In this document: piece by piece, positions 1 through 7,834 of the stretch
Numbering within the stretch: position 1 is the first letter of the stretch
Layout: the number at the start of each line of letters is the position of its first letter
From: Xanthomonas translucens pv. cerealis
GTDB lineage: Bacteria > Pseudomonadota > Gammaproteobacteria > Xanthomonadales > Xanthomonadaceae
NCBI RefSeq assembly: GCF_006838285.1
Contig: NZ_CP038228.1
Span: 992,001 to 1,056,000 of the forward strand
DNA: 64,000 nt
Direction: 5' to 3'
The notes under the pieces: generated by a model
Database searches by the model: none
What the model was told of the DNA's origin: nothing
The model's input: the letters and a program-made list of their open reading frames with translations, nothing else
Made by a program: the position numbers and the translations under genes

Positions 1-172
1 TGGACGCGCCACATGTTGCGATTCGATGGCGCGCAGATGAAACGGCGCATGGCGATTGTCGCGAACAACGGCCATCACAAAGCGGGGTATCGTCTCGCTA
101 TCGCACCATCGATCGTTCTTTTTGTGCGTTGCACCACTTGTCGGTGCCGAAAACGGTGCGTAGCGTGGAGCC

Positions 173-505
173 ATGAACTCGCATGCCCGCAATCGGATGC
201 CGACGCTCGCCGTACTGCTGCTGATCGCGCTGCTGGCGCTGATCCCGGTGTTGCGCCCGGCAGCGGCAACCCTGGTGGCTGCGGTGAACGACAGCGGCCT
301 GATGGCAGCGCCGGAATTGCCGGCGGCGCACGCGCAGGCCGAATCGCGCGACATCGCCGATCCGCTCGACGACTACGACAGCGCAGTCGTGCTGCCGGCG
401 CCCTGGCGGCAGGCGCGCTTGACGACGACCGGTTGGCCCGCACCAGCCGCCTGGCGCGGCGCGGGTACCCACCCGCAGCCGCGGTTGCGCCCTCCCAGCG
501 CCTGA
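173..505 (+). CDS. Small hypothetical protein with one N-terminal membrane segment
   Basis: About 110 residues. A short basic N-terminus is followed by one strongly hydrophobic stretch (residues 11-35, LAVLLLIALLALIPVL core), which looks like a signal anchor or uncleaved signal peptide. The remainder is Ala/Pro/Arg-rich with no recognised domain. GGAG lies only two bases before the ATG, so the internal ATG at 197 is an alternative start. It precedes the carbonic anhydrase gene by about 210 bases in the same direction. I do not recognise the family. Coding status rests on the membrane segment and the open frame only. Confidence 0.45.
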   Translation: MNSHARNRMPTLAVLLLIALLALIPVLRPAAATLVAAVNDSGLMAAPELPAAHAQAESRDIADPLDDYDSAVVLPAPWRQARLTTTGWPAPAAWRGAGTHPQPRLRPPSA

Positions 506-716
506 GCCGCTGAATCCGGACTCGCCTGGCCCACGGCCGCGGCGAGCTCGATCACCCCGATCACCGTTCCGGCATCGTCCACCCCCCCAGCGGCCATGTG
601 ATGACGCGCTGCCGACGGCGCGGTCGCCGCGTTCCATGCCCGTTCCCCCGTTCTGCGGCATCCGCCGCGGCGACGCCTTTCCCTTTTCTCTTTTTCCTTT
701 GTTCCGAGGTATTCCC

Positions 717-1406
717 ATGGACAGTCTTCTCGATGGTTTCCGCCACTTCCGCAAAGAGGTCTACCCGCGCCAGCGCGGCCTGTTCCGGCAACTGGCCGGC
801 GGTCAGACCCCGCATACGCTGTTCATCACCTGCGCCGATTCGCGGGTGATGCCGGAACTGATGTTCGCCGCGCAGCCCGGCGAACTGTTCGTCTACCGCA
901 ACATCGGCAATGTGGTGCCGCCGTACTCGCAGCACGTCAGCGGCGTGGTCGCGGCGATCGAGTACGCGGTGGCGGTGCTGCAGGTGAAGCACATCGTGGT
1001 CTGCGGCCACACCGACTGCGGCGCGATGAAGGCGGTGCTCAATCCCGATTCGCTGCGCGAGGTGCCGAACGTGGCCGCGTGGCTCAAGCACACCGACAGC
1101 GCGCGCCAGGTCGCCGCGCAGCACGATCATGCCGGGTACCCCGAGGACGCGCTGCACTGCCTGACCGAGGAGAACGTGGTGTCGCAGCTGGACCACCTGC
1201 GCACCCAGCCGGTGGTGGCGGCGCGGCTGGCACGCGGCGCGCTGCGGATCCATGGCTGGATCTATGACATCGCCCAAGGCGATATCCGCGCCTTCGACAC
1301 CGAGCAGGGGCGTTTCCTGCCGCTGCTGCCGGAAGAGGGCAAGCGTGCTCCCGAAGCCACCCCGCGGCCGCGCCTGGTGCCGGTCCTGCGCAACGTCGCG
1401 GTCTGA
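717..1406 (+). CDS. Beta-class carbonic anhydrase
   Basis: Interconverts CO2 and bicarbonate in the cytoplasm. The 229-residue product has the full beta-class zinc site: Cys39 and Asp41 in CADSR, then His98 and Cys101 in GHTDCGAM. Length is normal for the prokaryotic CynT/Can-like group. I chose the ATG at 717 because a GAGG Shine-Dalgarno lies about ten bases upstream and the protein then starts MDSLLDGF, as the family does. The frame is open further upstream, but that stretch is Pro/Phe-rich and not family-like. A SulP transporter gene follows after eleven bases, so the pair probably handles bicarbonate together. Confidence 0.95.
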   Translation: MDSLLDGFRHFRKEVYPRQRGLFRQLAGGQTPHTLFITCADSRVMPELMFAAQPGELFVYRNIGNVVPPYSQHVSGVVAAIEYAVAVLQVKHIVVCGHTDCGAMKAVLNPDSLREVPNVAAWLKHTDSARQVAAQHDHAGYPEDALHCLTEENVVSQLDHLRTQPVVAARLARGALRIHGWIYDIAQGDIRAFDTEQGRFLPLLPEEGKRAPEATPRPRLVPVLRNVAV

Positions 1407-1417
1407 AGGAGTCGAAC

Positions 1418-2989
1418 ATGCGAACCATGACAGAACCCTCCCGCGCCGGTGCGTCCGCGCTCATCGGCTATCTGCGCAACGGCGTGTTCGGCCGCGATCT
1501 GCTGGCATCGGTAGTGGTGTTCCTGGTCGCGCTGCCGCTGTGCATGGGCATCGCTATCGCCTCGGGCATGCCGCCGGCCGCCGGCCTGATCACCGGCATC
1601 GTCGGCGGCCTGGTGGTCGGCATGATCGCCGGCTCGCCGCTGCAGGTCAGCGGCCCGGCCGCCGGCCTGGCCGTGCTGGTGTTCGAACTCGTCCGTCAGC
1701 ATGGCGTGGCCGCGTTGGGGCCGGTGATCCTGCTGGCTGGCGCGATTCAATTGATCGCCGGGCTGTGCCGGGCCGGGGTGTGGTTCCGCATGACCTCGCC
1801 GGCGGTGGTCGCCGGCATGTTGTCGGGCATCGGCATCCTGATCGTCGCCTCGCAAGCGCACGTGCTGATGGATGCGGCACCGAAGGCGCAGGGCCTGGGG
1901 AACTTCGCCGCATTGCCGGCGACGCTATGGCGCGCGCTGGATGCGGGCGTGGGCCGCGCCGCGCTGCTGGTCGGGCTCGGCACCATCGCGATCATGCTGG
2001 CCTGGGAGCGGCTGCGACCGCAGCGGCTGCGCTTCATACCGGGTGCGTTGCTGGCGGTGGTGGCGATGACCGCGCTGGTGCAACTGCAGGGCATGGACGT
2101 GCGCAAGATCGACGTGCCGGCCAACCTGTTCTCGGCGATCCAGACGCCGACCCTGGCCGAGATGCTCGGTGTGTTCGACGTGACGCTGCTGCTGTCGGCC
2201 TTCACCTTCGCCTTCATCGCCAGCGCCGAGACTTTGCTGTCGGCCGCCGCGTTGGACCGCATGCACGATGGCCCGCGCACCGACTACGACCGCGAACTGG
2301 CCGCGCAGGGCGTGGGCAACATGCTGTGTGGTTTTCTCGGCGCGTTGCCGATGACCGGGGTGATCGTGCGCAGCGCGGCCAACGTGCAGGCCGGTGCCGC
2401 CACGCGCATGTCCACTATCCTGCACGCCGGCTGGTTGCTGGTATTCGCGCTGCTGCTGCCGTGGCTGCTGCGGATGACCCCGGTGGCGTGCCTGGCCGGC
2501 ATCCTGGTCTATACCGGGCTGAAGATGGTCAAGCTCGGGCAAGTGCGCGACCTGGCCGTTTACGGCCGCGGCACCGCCGCGATCTACCTGGCGACCACCT
2601 TCGCCATCGTCGCCACCGACCTGCTCACCGGCGTGTTGATCGGCTTTGCGTTGTCGCTGCTGCGGCTGGCGTTGCAGCAGTCGCGGCTGAAGGTCGGCGT
2701 GCATGCGCACGAGGACGGCGCCGGCAGCGCGGCGGCGGGTACCGGCAAGCTGCGCCTGTCGCTGGAGGGCTCGGCCACCTTCCTGCGCGTGCCGACCATG
2801 GCGCGGACCCTGGAGCGGCTGCCGCCTAACACCGAACTGCACCTGGATGTGGCGCGGCTGCACCACGTCGACCATGCCTGCCTGGAACTGCTGCGCGACT
2901 GGAGCCGCAACGCCGCCGCCCGCGGCTGCTCGCTGGTGGTGGACTGGAAGGAACTGGACCGGCGCGTGGAGGGACGGCGCGCGGCGTAG
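1418..2989 (+). CDS. SulP family inorganic anion transporter with C-terminal STAS domain
   Basis: Inner-membrane transporter of 523 residues. Residues 28-430 form a hydrophobic SulP core with many helices, starting at LLASVVVFLVALPLCMG, and a STAS-like domain occupies roughly 440-515. SulP proteins carry sulfate or bicarbonate. The carbonic anhydrase immediately upstream favours bicarbonate, as in BicA-like pairs, but the substrate is inferred. GAAGGAG six bases before the ATG supports this start; a second in-frame ATG lies three codons later. The eleven-base gap to the preceding gene indicates an operon. A hairpin-plus-T-run terminator candidate lies about 155 bases downstream. Confidence 0.93.
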   Translation: MRTMTEPSRAGASALIGYLRNGVFGRDLLASVVVFLVALPLCMGIAIASGMPPAAGLITGIVGGLVVGMIAGSPLQVSGPAAGLAVLVFELVRQHGVAALGPVILLAGAIQLIAGLCRAGVWFRMTSPAVVAGMLSGIGILIVASQAHVLMDAAPKAQGLGNFAALPATLWRALDAGVGRAALLVGLGTIAIMLAWERLRPQRLRFIPGALLAVVAMTALVQLQGMDVRKIDVPANLFSAIQTPTLAEMLGVFDVTLLLSAFTFAFIASAETLLSAAALDRMHDGPRTDYDRELAAQGVGNMLCGFLGALPMTGVIVRSAANVQAGAATRMSTILHAGWLLVFALLLPWLLRMTPVACLAGILVYTGLKMVKLGQVRDLAVYGRGTAAIYLATTFAIVATDLLTGVLIGFALSLLRLALQQSRLKVGVHAHEDGAGSAAAGTGKLRLSLEGSATFLRVPTMARTLERLPPNTELHLDVARLHHVDHACLELLRDWSRNAAARGCSLVVDWKELDRRVEGRRAA

Positions 2990-3030
2990 CGTGCCGCGTT
3001 GTTCTGATGCGCATCCACAGCAATCGTGCA

Positions 3031-3107
3031 GCACCGGCTTCGGTCGCGACGCGCGCAGCGGCGGGCCGTCCGGCTTCGGACGTTATCGCGGCTGAAGCGG
3101 CTCCTAC
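3031..3107 (-). repeat. REP-type composite palindrome, inverted copy
   Basis: Read on the minus strand it begins GTAGGAGCCGCTTCAGCC and continues through GATAACGTCCGAAGCCGG to a second, opposed REP arm. The same arrangement recurs on the plus strand at 8843 and 13804, so it is a dispersed family rather than a local hairpin. Two REP arms facing each other match the REPIN architecture. It lies between convergent genes. Confidence 0.75.
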
Positions 3108-3144
3108 AGTGCACCTATCCGGCTATACGCGGGCCGTTGTAGAA

Positions 3145-3187
3145 GCGGCTTCAGCCGCGGCCTGATTCCAGCGAAGCCGCATTTTTT
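3145..3187 (+). terminator. Rho-independent terminator candidate after the SulP gene
   Basis: GCGGCTTC at 3145-3152 pairs with GAAGCCGC at 3173-3180, and six T's follow at 3182-3187. The left arm is itself a REP half-site, so the terminator seems to have been built from a REP sequence. The long loop weakens the call. Confidence 0.55.
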
Positions 3188-3201
3188 CTGCACTGCTGTG
3201 T

Positions 3202-3237
3202 CGCCGCTGACGCCGCTGACGCCGCTGACGCCGCTGC
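3202..3237. repeat. Four tandem copies of a 9-bp unit
   Basis: CGCCGCTGA is repeated three times and followed by a fourth copy with one change (CGCCGCTGC). The array lies between the SulP terminator candidate and the 3' end of nth. It is non-coding on either strand as far as I can see. Confidence 0.85.
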
Positions 3238-3285
3238 TACAGCGCATTCGATCGACGATCCGATGGCTGAGACGTTCGAGCAGCT

Positions 3286-3960
3286 TCACTCCGGCGTCTT
3301 GTCCTCGAACCGGCACAGGTCGCGGATCACGCAGCGCGGGCACTCCGGCTTGCGCGCCTTGCACACGTAGCGGCCGTGCAGGATCAACCAGTGGTGCGCA
3401 TCGTGCATGAACTGCGCCGGCACCCGCTTGAGCAGGCCGTCTTCGACCGCGCGCACGTCCTTGCCCGGGGCCAGGCCGGTGCGGTTGGCGACGCGGAAGA
3501 TATGCGTGTCCACGGCGATGGTCGGCTCGCCAAAGGCCGTGTTGAGCACCACGTTGGCGGTCTTGCGGCCGACTCCGGGCAAGGCTTCCAGCGCGGCACG
3601 CTCGCGCGGCACCTGGCCGGCGTGTTGCTCGACCAGGATGCGGCAGGTGGCGATCACGTTCTTGGCCTTGGCGTTGAACAGGCCGATGGTGGAGATGTAG
3701 CGCTTCAGCCCATCCTCGCCCAGCGCCAGGATCGCTGCCGGCGTGTTCGCCACCGGATAAAGACGACGCGTGGCCTTGTTGACCCCGACATCGGTGGCCT
3801 GCGCCGACAGGATCACCGCGATCAGCAGCTCGAACGGCGTGCTGTAGTCCAGTTCGGTGGTCGGCGTGGGATTGAGTTCGGACAGGCGCCAGAACAGTTC
3901 GTGGATCTCGGCCTTGCGCAAGGTGGGGCCGCGCCGCGGCGCGGCGACCGCTGCGCTCAT
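3286..3960 (-). CDS. nth: Endonuclease III, DNA glycosylase/AP lyase
   Basis: Removes oxidised pyrimidines and cleaves at abasic sites in base-excision repair. The 224-residue protein shows the helix-hairpin-helix LPGVGRKTANV with catalytic Lys133, catalytic Asp151 in AVDTHIFR, and the C-terminal [4Fe-4S] loop Cys200-X6-Cys207-X2-Cys210-X5-Cys216. Length is usual for the family. Its ATG overlaps the TGA of the upstream small gene (ATGA), so translation is probably coupled. No missing key residue was seen. Confidence 0.97.
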   Translation of the reverse strand: MSAAVAAPRRGPTLRKAEIHELFWRLSELNPTPTTELDYSTPFELLIAVILSAQATDVGVNKATRRLYPVANTPAAILALGEDGLKRYISTIGLFNAKAKNVIATCRILVEQHAGQVPRERAALEALPGVGRKTANVVLNTAFGEPTIAVDTHIFRVANRTGLAPGKDVRAVEDGLLKRVPAQFMHDAHHWLILHGRYVCKARKPECPRCVIRDLCRFEDKTPE

Positions 3961-4325
3961 TGCGCACCCCGTGCGGCCGCCTTGGCCTTGGCCCGGGCCA
4001 GGATCGCCGCCGCGGCCGGCGGCAGCGACGGCACCGCGGCGGCGACGGCCGCTGGCGGCGCGCGCCGCGCCTGGCGTGCGGCGGCGCGGCGTGCCAGGCG
4101 TGCGCTGCGCACGCGATAGCGTTCGCGCGCAGCCCAGGCCTCGCGCAGGCGCTGTTGCGCCGCCAGCAGCTGCGCGCGCAGTTGCGGATGCGCCGGATCG
4201 AGCCGGTCGTCGTCGGCGGCGCCGACGTAGGCCATCAGGCCGCCGTCAATGGCCGCGTCGAGATCGTCGTCGAGCACCCAGCGCAGCAATTGCAGCGGCG
4301 ATGCGGGGGAGGGCAGGTCGGACAT
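3957..4325 (-). CDS. Conserved hypothetical protein with Ala/Arg-rich helical C-terminus
   Basis: A 122-residue product. Residues 1-55 are acidic and mixed (LLRWVLDDDLDAAIDGGLMAY), while 56-122 are Ala/Arg-rich and probably helical. I recognise no domain. The ATG at 4325 lies just after the end of the enoyl-CoA hydratase gene, and the stop overlaps the nth start by four bases. It is therefore the middle gene of a three-gene operon (hydratase, this gene, nth). The coupling to nth is the only hint about function. The frame is open further upstream, but into the hydratase gene. Confidence 0.7.
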   Translation of the reverse strand: MSDLPSPASPLQLLRWVLDDDLDAAIDGGLMAYVGAADDDRLDPAHPQLRAQLLAAQQRLREAWAARERYRVRSARLARRAAARQARRAPPAAVAAAVPSLPPAAAAILARAKAKAAARGAQ

Positions 4326-4338
4326 CGGCGTGCGCGGC

Positions 4339-5121
4339 TCAGCGATTGCGGAACAGCGGCGGGCGCCGCTCCAGGAACGCACGCGTGCCTTCGCGCATGT
4401 CCTCGCTGGAGAACAGCAGGCCGAACTGCGCGGTCTCGTATTCGAGTCCTTGTTCGATCGCCGATTCGGCGCCCACCTGGATCGCATCGAGGATGCCGCG
4501 CAGCGCCAGCGGCGCGGCGGCGGTCAATTGCTGCGCCAGCTGCAGCGTGGCCTCGCGCAGCTCGGCCGCAGGCACCACGCGGTTGACCAGTCCCAGTTGC
4601 AGCGCGCGCGCCGCATCGATCGGGGTGCCGAGCAGGCATAGTTCCAGTGCCGCGGCGCGGCCGGCCAGGCGCACCAGGCGCTGGGTGCCGCCGAAGCCGG
4701 GGATCAGCCCGAGGGTGATCTCCGGCTGGCCGAGCCGGGCGCCGTCGGCGGCGATGCGCAGATGGCAGGCCATGGCCAGTTCCAGCCCGCCGCCGAGCGC
4801 GAACCCGTTGACCATCGCCAGCACCGGCTTGGACAGCCGCTCGATACGGCGCATCAGACGCTGGCCCAGCTGCGAGAAGTCGCGGCCCTGAACCGGTGTG
4901 AGTTCGTTCATTTCGGCGATGTCGGCGCCGGCCACGAAGGCCTTCTCGCCGGCGCCAGTCAGTACCACCACGCGGATCGCGGGGTCGGCGTCGGCCTCGG
5001 CGAAGGCTGCGTCCAGCGCCTGTAATGTTTGCCGATTCAACGCGTTGAGCTTGTCAGCGCGGTTCACGGTGACGATGCGGATCGCATCCTGGGTCGCGGT
5101 GACGACCGGCGTGCCGGACAT
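4339..5121 (-). CDS. Enoyl-CoA hydratase/isomerase family protein
   Basis: Crotonase-fold enzyme, probably hydrating 2-enoyl-CoA in fatty-acid or amino-acid breakdown. The 260-residue protein has the oxyanion-hole segments AFVAGADIAEM (near residue 65) and NGFALGGGLELAMAC, and both catalytic glutamates: Glu114 in GGLELA and Glu134 in GQPEITLG. That pair indicates hydratase chemistry. Two ATGs are close together. The upstream one (5127) abuts the AGGA directly, whereas the one at 5121 has six bases of spacing, so 5121 is the likelier start. First gene of the operon ending in nth. Confidence 0.92.
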   Translation of the reverse strand: MSGTPVVTATQDAIRIVTVNRADKLNALNRQTLQALDAAFAEADADPAIRVVVLTGAGEKAFVAGADIAEMNELTPVQGRDFSQLGQRLMRRIERLSKPVLAMVNGFALGGGLELAMACHLRIAADGARLGQPEITLGLIPGFGGTQRLVRLAGRAAALELCLLGTPIDAARALQLGLVNRVVPAAELREATLQLAQQLTAAAPLALRGILDAIQVGAESAIEQGLEYETAQFGLLFSSEDMREGTRAFLERRPPLFRNR

Positions 5122-5279
5122 GGCCATTCCTAAAGATGTAAAAAAATAAAGGGAACTCCGGCGGCGCAGGTTTGTCAGAGTTGCGTCGTCGGTAGCGGAT
5201 ATGCGCTGCGGCGGCTATCCTAACGCGTCATCTCAGGCGGCACAGGCCGCCCTGTGCCACCACCCTGGAGAATTGTTTG

Positions 5280-5981
5280 ATGAAGTTGCGTTCTATTGCG
5301 GTCGCCGTGGCGGCCCTAGCCCTGAGCGGCAATGCGTTCGCCCAGGACACCTCGTCCGAGAAGGGCAAGCTGAGCTATTACTTCGGTTACGACTACGGCA
5401 ATAACCTTGCCGAACTGTCCGGCCGCGGCGAGCAGCTCGATATCAATGCGGTGGTGAAGGGCTTGCAGGATGCCTACGCCAAGAAGCAGCCGGCGGTCGC
5501 CGCCGACCAGCTGAAGCCGGCCGTCGAAGCGTTCCAGAAGCGTGAGCAGGCCCGTGCCCAGCAGGCCAAGGCCGACTACGAGAAGGCCGCTGCCGAGAAC
5601 AAGACCAAGAGCGAGCAGTTCATCGCGCAGAACAAGGCCAAGGCCGGCGTGCAGACGCTGCCCAGCGGCGTGCAGTACCGCGTGATCGAAGCCGGCAAGG
5701 GCGCCAAGCCGACTCAGGCCAGCACCGTGCAGCTGGAAGTGGCCGGTCCGTACGCGTTCGGCCAGCGCCCGGCGCAGGCGCGTCCGGCGCAGCAGATCCC
5801 GTCGATCAAGGTCAGCGAAGTCGAGATGCAGGCCATGCGCGACACGCTGCTGCAGATGCCGGCCGGTTCCAAGTGGGAAGTGACCCTGCCGCCGGACAAG
5901 GCCTATGGCGCCGACCCGCGCACGCCGTTCCCGCCGAACGTGGCGGTGCAGTTCGAGATCAAGCTGATCAGCGTCAAGTAA
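5280..5981 (+). CDS. Exported FKBP-like (Mip-type) protein with a diverged catalytic domain
   Basis: A 233-residue envelope protein. Residues 1-21 are a classical signal peptide ending AFA. Residues 25-115 resemble the Mip dimerisation helix region (LSYYFGYDYGNNLAEL, then a long Lys/Gln/Ala helix). Residues 120-233 are the FKBP position, with PSGVQYRVIEAGKG at the start and GADPRTPFPPN near the end. The stretch that normally carries the HYTG and FDSS pocket residues is replaced by a Pro/Gln/Ala-rich segment, so prolyl isomerase activity is doubtful. The ATG at 5280 has GGAG ten bases upstream; the TTG one codon earlier is an unlikely alternative. A strong terminator follows. Confidence 0.85.
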   Translation: MKLRSIAVAVAALALSGNAFAQDTSSEKGKLSYYFGYDYGNNLAELSGRGEQLDINAVVKGLQDAYAKKQPAVAADQLKPAVEAFQKREQARAQQAKADYEKAAAENKTKSEQFIAQNKAKAGVQTLPSGVQYRVIEAGKGAKPTQASTVQLEVAGPYAFGQRPAQARPAQQIPSIKVSEVEMQAMRDTLLQMPAGSKWEVTLPPDKAYGADPRTPFPPNVAVQFEIKLISVK

Positions 5982-6003
5982 GCGCGCTGCGCAGTCCATC
6001 ACG

Positions 6004-6038
6004 ATTGCGCCGGCGGCAACGCCGGCGCAATTTTTTTT
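6004..6038 (+). terminator. Strong Rho-independent terminator after the FKBP-like gene
   Basis: An 11-bp perfect GC-rich stem (6004-6014 with 6021-6031), a six-base loop and a run of eight T's. It lies 22 bases after the stop codon of the FKBP-like gene. This is the clearest intrinsic terminator in the window. Confidence 0.93.
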
Positions 6039-6085
6039 GCGGTAGGGAAAGTGCCGTTTCCGGCGAATCGCGCTAGTCTGAGCAA

Positions 6086-6898
6086 GTGTCGAATCCGATG
6101 GATCCCGTCCCCCATGCACTGCTCACGCCCTGCATCGGCATCTGCGCCCTCGATGCGCAGGGCTACTGCGCGGGCTGCCTGCGCAGCGGCGACGAGATCG
6201 CGCGTTGGCGCGGCATGAGCGACGCCGAGCGCCAGCGCTACATGCAGGAGATATTGCCGCAGCGCGGCTGGTCCCCTACGCCAGGCCAGCGCCTGGCAGA
6301 GCGCACGCGCCTGCTGCGCGCGCTGCATCCGCTGCAGCTGCCGCCCAGCGGCCCCGGCTGGAATCATCACGAACTGCACGATCTGCTGCCCGATGGCGCA
6401 CCGGCCGAGGCGGCGGTGCTGGTCGGGCTGTCGCCGCGCGCCGACGGCACCCACGTGCTGCTCACCCGCCGTACCGACAGCCTGCGCCACCACGGTGGCC
6501 AGGTCAGTTTTCCCGGCGGCCGCATCGAAGCCGACGACGCCGATGCGGTGGCCGCGGCGATCCGCGAAAGCGAAGAAGAAATCGCGTTGTCCGCAACGCA
6601 GGTGGAAGCGCTGGGCTATCTCGATCCGTTCGTGACCATCAGCGGTTTCCGGGTGATGCCGGTGGTGGCCGCGCTCGATCCGGCGTTCGTGCCGCAGCCG
6701 CATCCCGGCGAAGTGGCCGAAGTGTTCGAAGTGCCGCTCGCCTATCTGATGGCGCCGGACAACCTGCGCAGTATCGAGACCGACTATCGCGGGCGGCCGC
6801 GGGTGGTGCTGGAATACGGCTGGCCGGGGCAGCGAATCTGGGGCGCGACCGCGGCGATCCTGCTCAACCTGCGCCGACGACTGGAGCAAACCGCATGA
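6086..6898 (+). CDS. DUF1289 domain fused to a CoA pyrophosphatase (NudL-type NUDIX hydrolase)
   Basis: A 270-residue two-domain protein. Residues 12-55 are a DUF1289 module with Cys16-X3-Cys20-X7-Cys28-X2-Cys31, a probable metal site. Residues 105-265 are a NUDIX domain of the NudL subfamily: LLTRRTDSLRHHGGQVSFPGG runs directly into the NUDIX box at about 143-168, ending RESEEEIAL. NudL enzymes cleave CoA to 4'-phosphopantetheine and 3',5'-ADP. The start is uncertain: GTG at 6086 or ATG at 6098, neither with a good Shine-Dalgarno. The stop overlaps the next start (ATGA), coupling it to the sulfurtransferase. Confidence 0.9.
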   Translation: MSNPMDPVPHALLTPCIGICALDAQGYCAGCLRSGDEIARWRGMSDAERQRYMQEILPQRGWSPTPGQRLAERTRLLRALHPLQLPPSGPGWNHHELHDLLPDGAPAEAAVLVGLSPRADGTHVLLTRRTDSLRHHGGQVSFPGGRIEADDADAVAAAIRESEEEIALSATQVEALGYLDPFVTISGFRVMPVVAALDPAFVPQPHPGEVAEVFEVPLAYLMAPDNLRSIETDYRGRPRVVLEYGWPGQRIWGATAAILLNLRRRLEQTA

Positions 6899-7776
6899 GC
6901 GAACCGTCACCGGACTGGCAACGGCTGGTCGATGCGCCGACGCTGGCCGCTGCGCTCGGCCACCCTGAGCTACGCATCGTGGATGCGCGTTTCGCTGCCG
7001 CCGCGCTTGCCGATCCGCAGGCCGCGCAGCTCGCGCGCCAGGCCTACATGCAGTCGCATCTGCCCGGCGCGGTGTACGCCGATTTAAATACCGATCTGTC
7101 CGACCTCGGCCGCCGCGGCCTGGGCCGGCATCCGTTGCCAGAGGCCGATGCGTTCGCGCAGACGCTGGGGCGCTGGGGCATCGCGCCGCACACACAGGTG
7201 GTGGTCTACGACGCCGGCGACGGTAGCATGGCCGCGGCGCGGCTATGGTGGATGCTGGGCTTGCTCGGGCATCGCCGCGTCGCCGTGCTCGACGGCGGCC
7301 TGGCCGAATGGCGCCGGCTCGGCCTGCCGGAAACCGATGCCGCCGCAACGCCGTCGCCGCTGCCGCCGTACCCGCAACGCTTCGATGCCGGCCGTATCGC
7401 CGCTGCCGAGGAAATCGCCGCGCGCCTGCACGAGGCGCCGGGCTGGTTGCTGGATGCGCGCGCCGCCGAGCGCTTCCGCGGCGAAGTCGAACCGATCGAT
7501 CCGATCGCCGGGCACGTGCCCGGCGCGATCAACCGACCGCTGGGCCAGAACCTGCGCGATGGGCGCTTGCGCCCGCCGCAGGAATTGCGCGCCGAACTGG
7601 AGCCGTTGCTGCACGGGCGCGATCCGCGCGAGGTGGTGCTGATGTGCGGATCGGGTGTGACCGCCTGCCATCTGCTGTTGGCGCTGGAGCATGCCGGCCT
7701 GCACGGTGCGCGCCTGTATGCCGGATCGTGGAGCGGCTGGATCGCCGATCCGGCGAGGCCGCGTGCCAGCGGCTAG
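6895..7776 (+). CDS. sseA: 3-mercaptopyruvate sulfurtransferase, two-rhodanese-domain type
   Basis: Moves sulfur from 3-mercaptopyruvate to thiol or cyanide acceptors. The 293-residue protein has an inactive N-terminal rhodanese domain (residues 8-150) and a catalytic one (165-290) with the active loop Cys251-GSGVTA. CGSGVTA is the loop of mercaptopyruvate, rather than thiosulfate, sulfurtransferases. The ATG lies in the ATGA overlap with the NUDIX gene. A link between CoA turnover and sulfur transfer is possible but speculative. Confidence 0.93.
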   Translation: MSEPSPDWQRLVDAPTLAAALGHPELRIVDARFAAAALADPQAAQLARQAYMQSHLPGAVYADLNTDLSDLGRRGLGRHPLPEADAFAQTLGRWGIAPHTQVVVYDAGDGSMAAARLWWMLGLLGHRRVAVLDGGLAEWRRLGLPETDAAATPSPLPPYPQRFDAGRIAAAEEIAARLHEAPGWLLDARAAERFRGEVEPIDPIAGHVPGAINRPLGQNLRDGRLRPPQELRAELEPLLHGRDPREVVLMCGSGVTACHLLLALEHAGLHGARLYAGSWSGWIADPARPRASG

Positions 7777-7834
7777 CCGCTGTGGCAGGCGCGCCGGTGG
7801 GGCAGCGACGTAGTGTGGTGTGGAGGAGGCACGG

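Noticed and set aside
126..160. NtrC-like palindrome TGCACC...GGTGCC before the first gene
   Set aside because: The spacing between half-sites is seven bases, not the five of the NtrC consensus, and no sigma-54 promoter is visible nearby.
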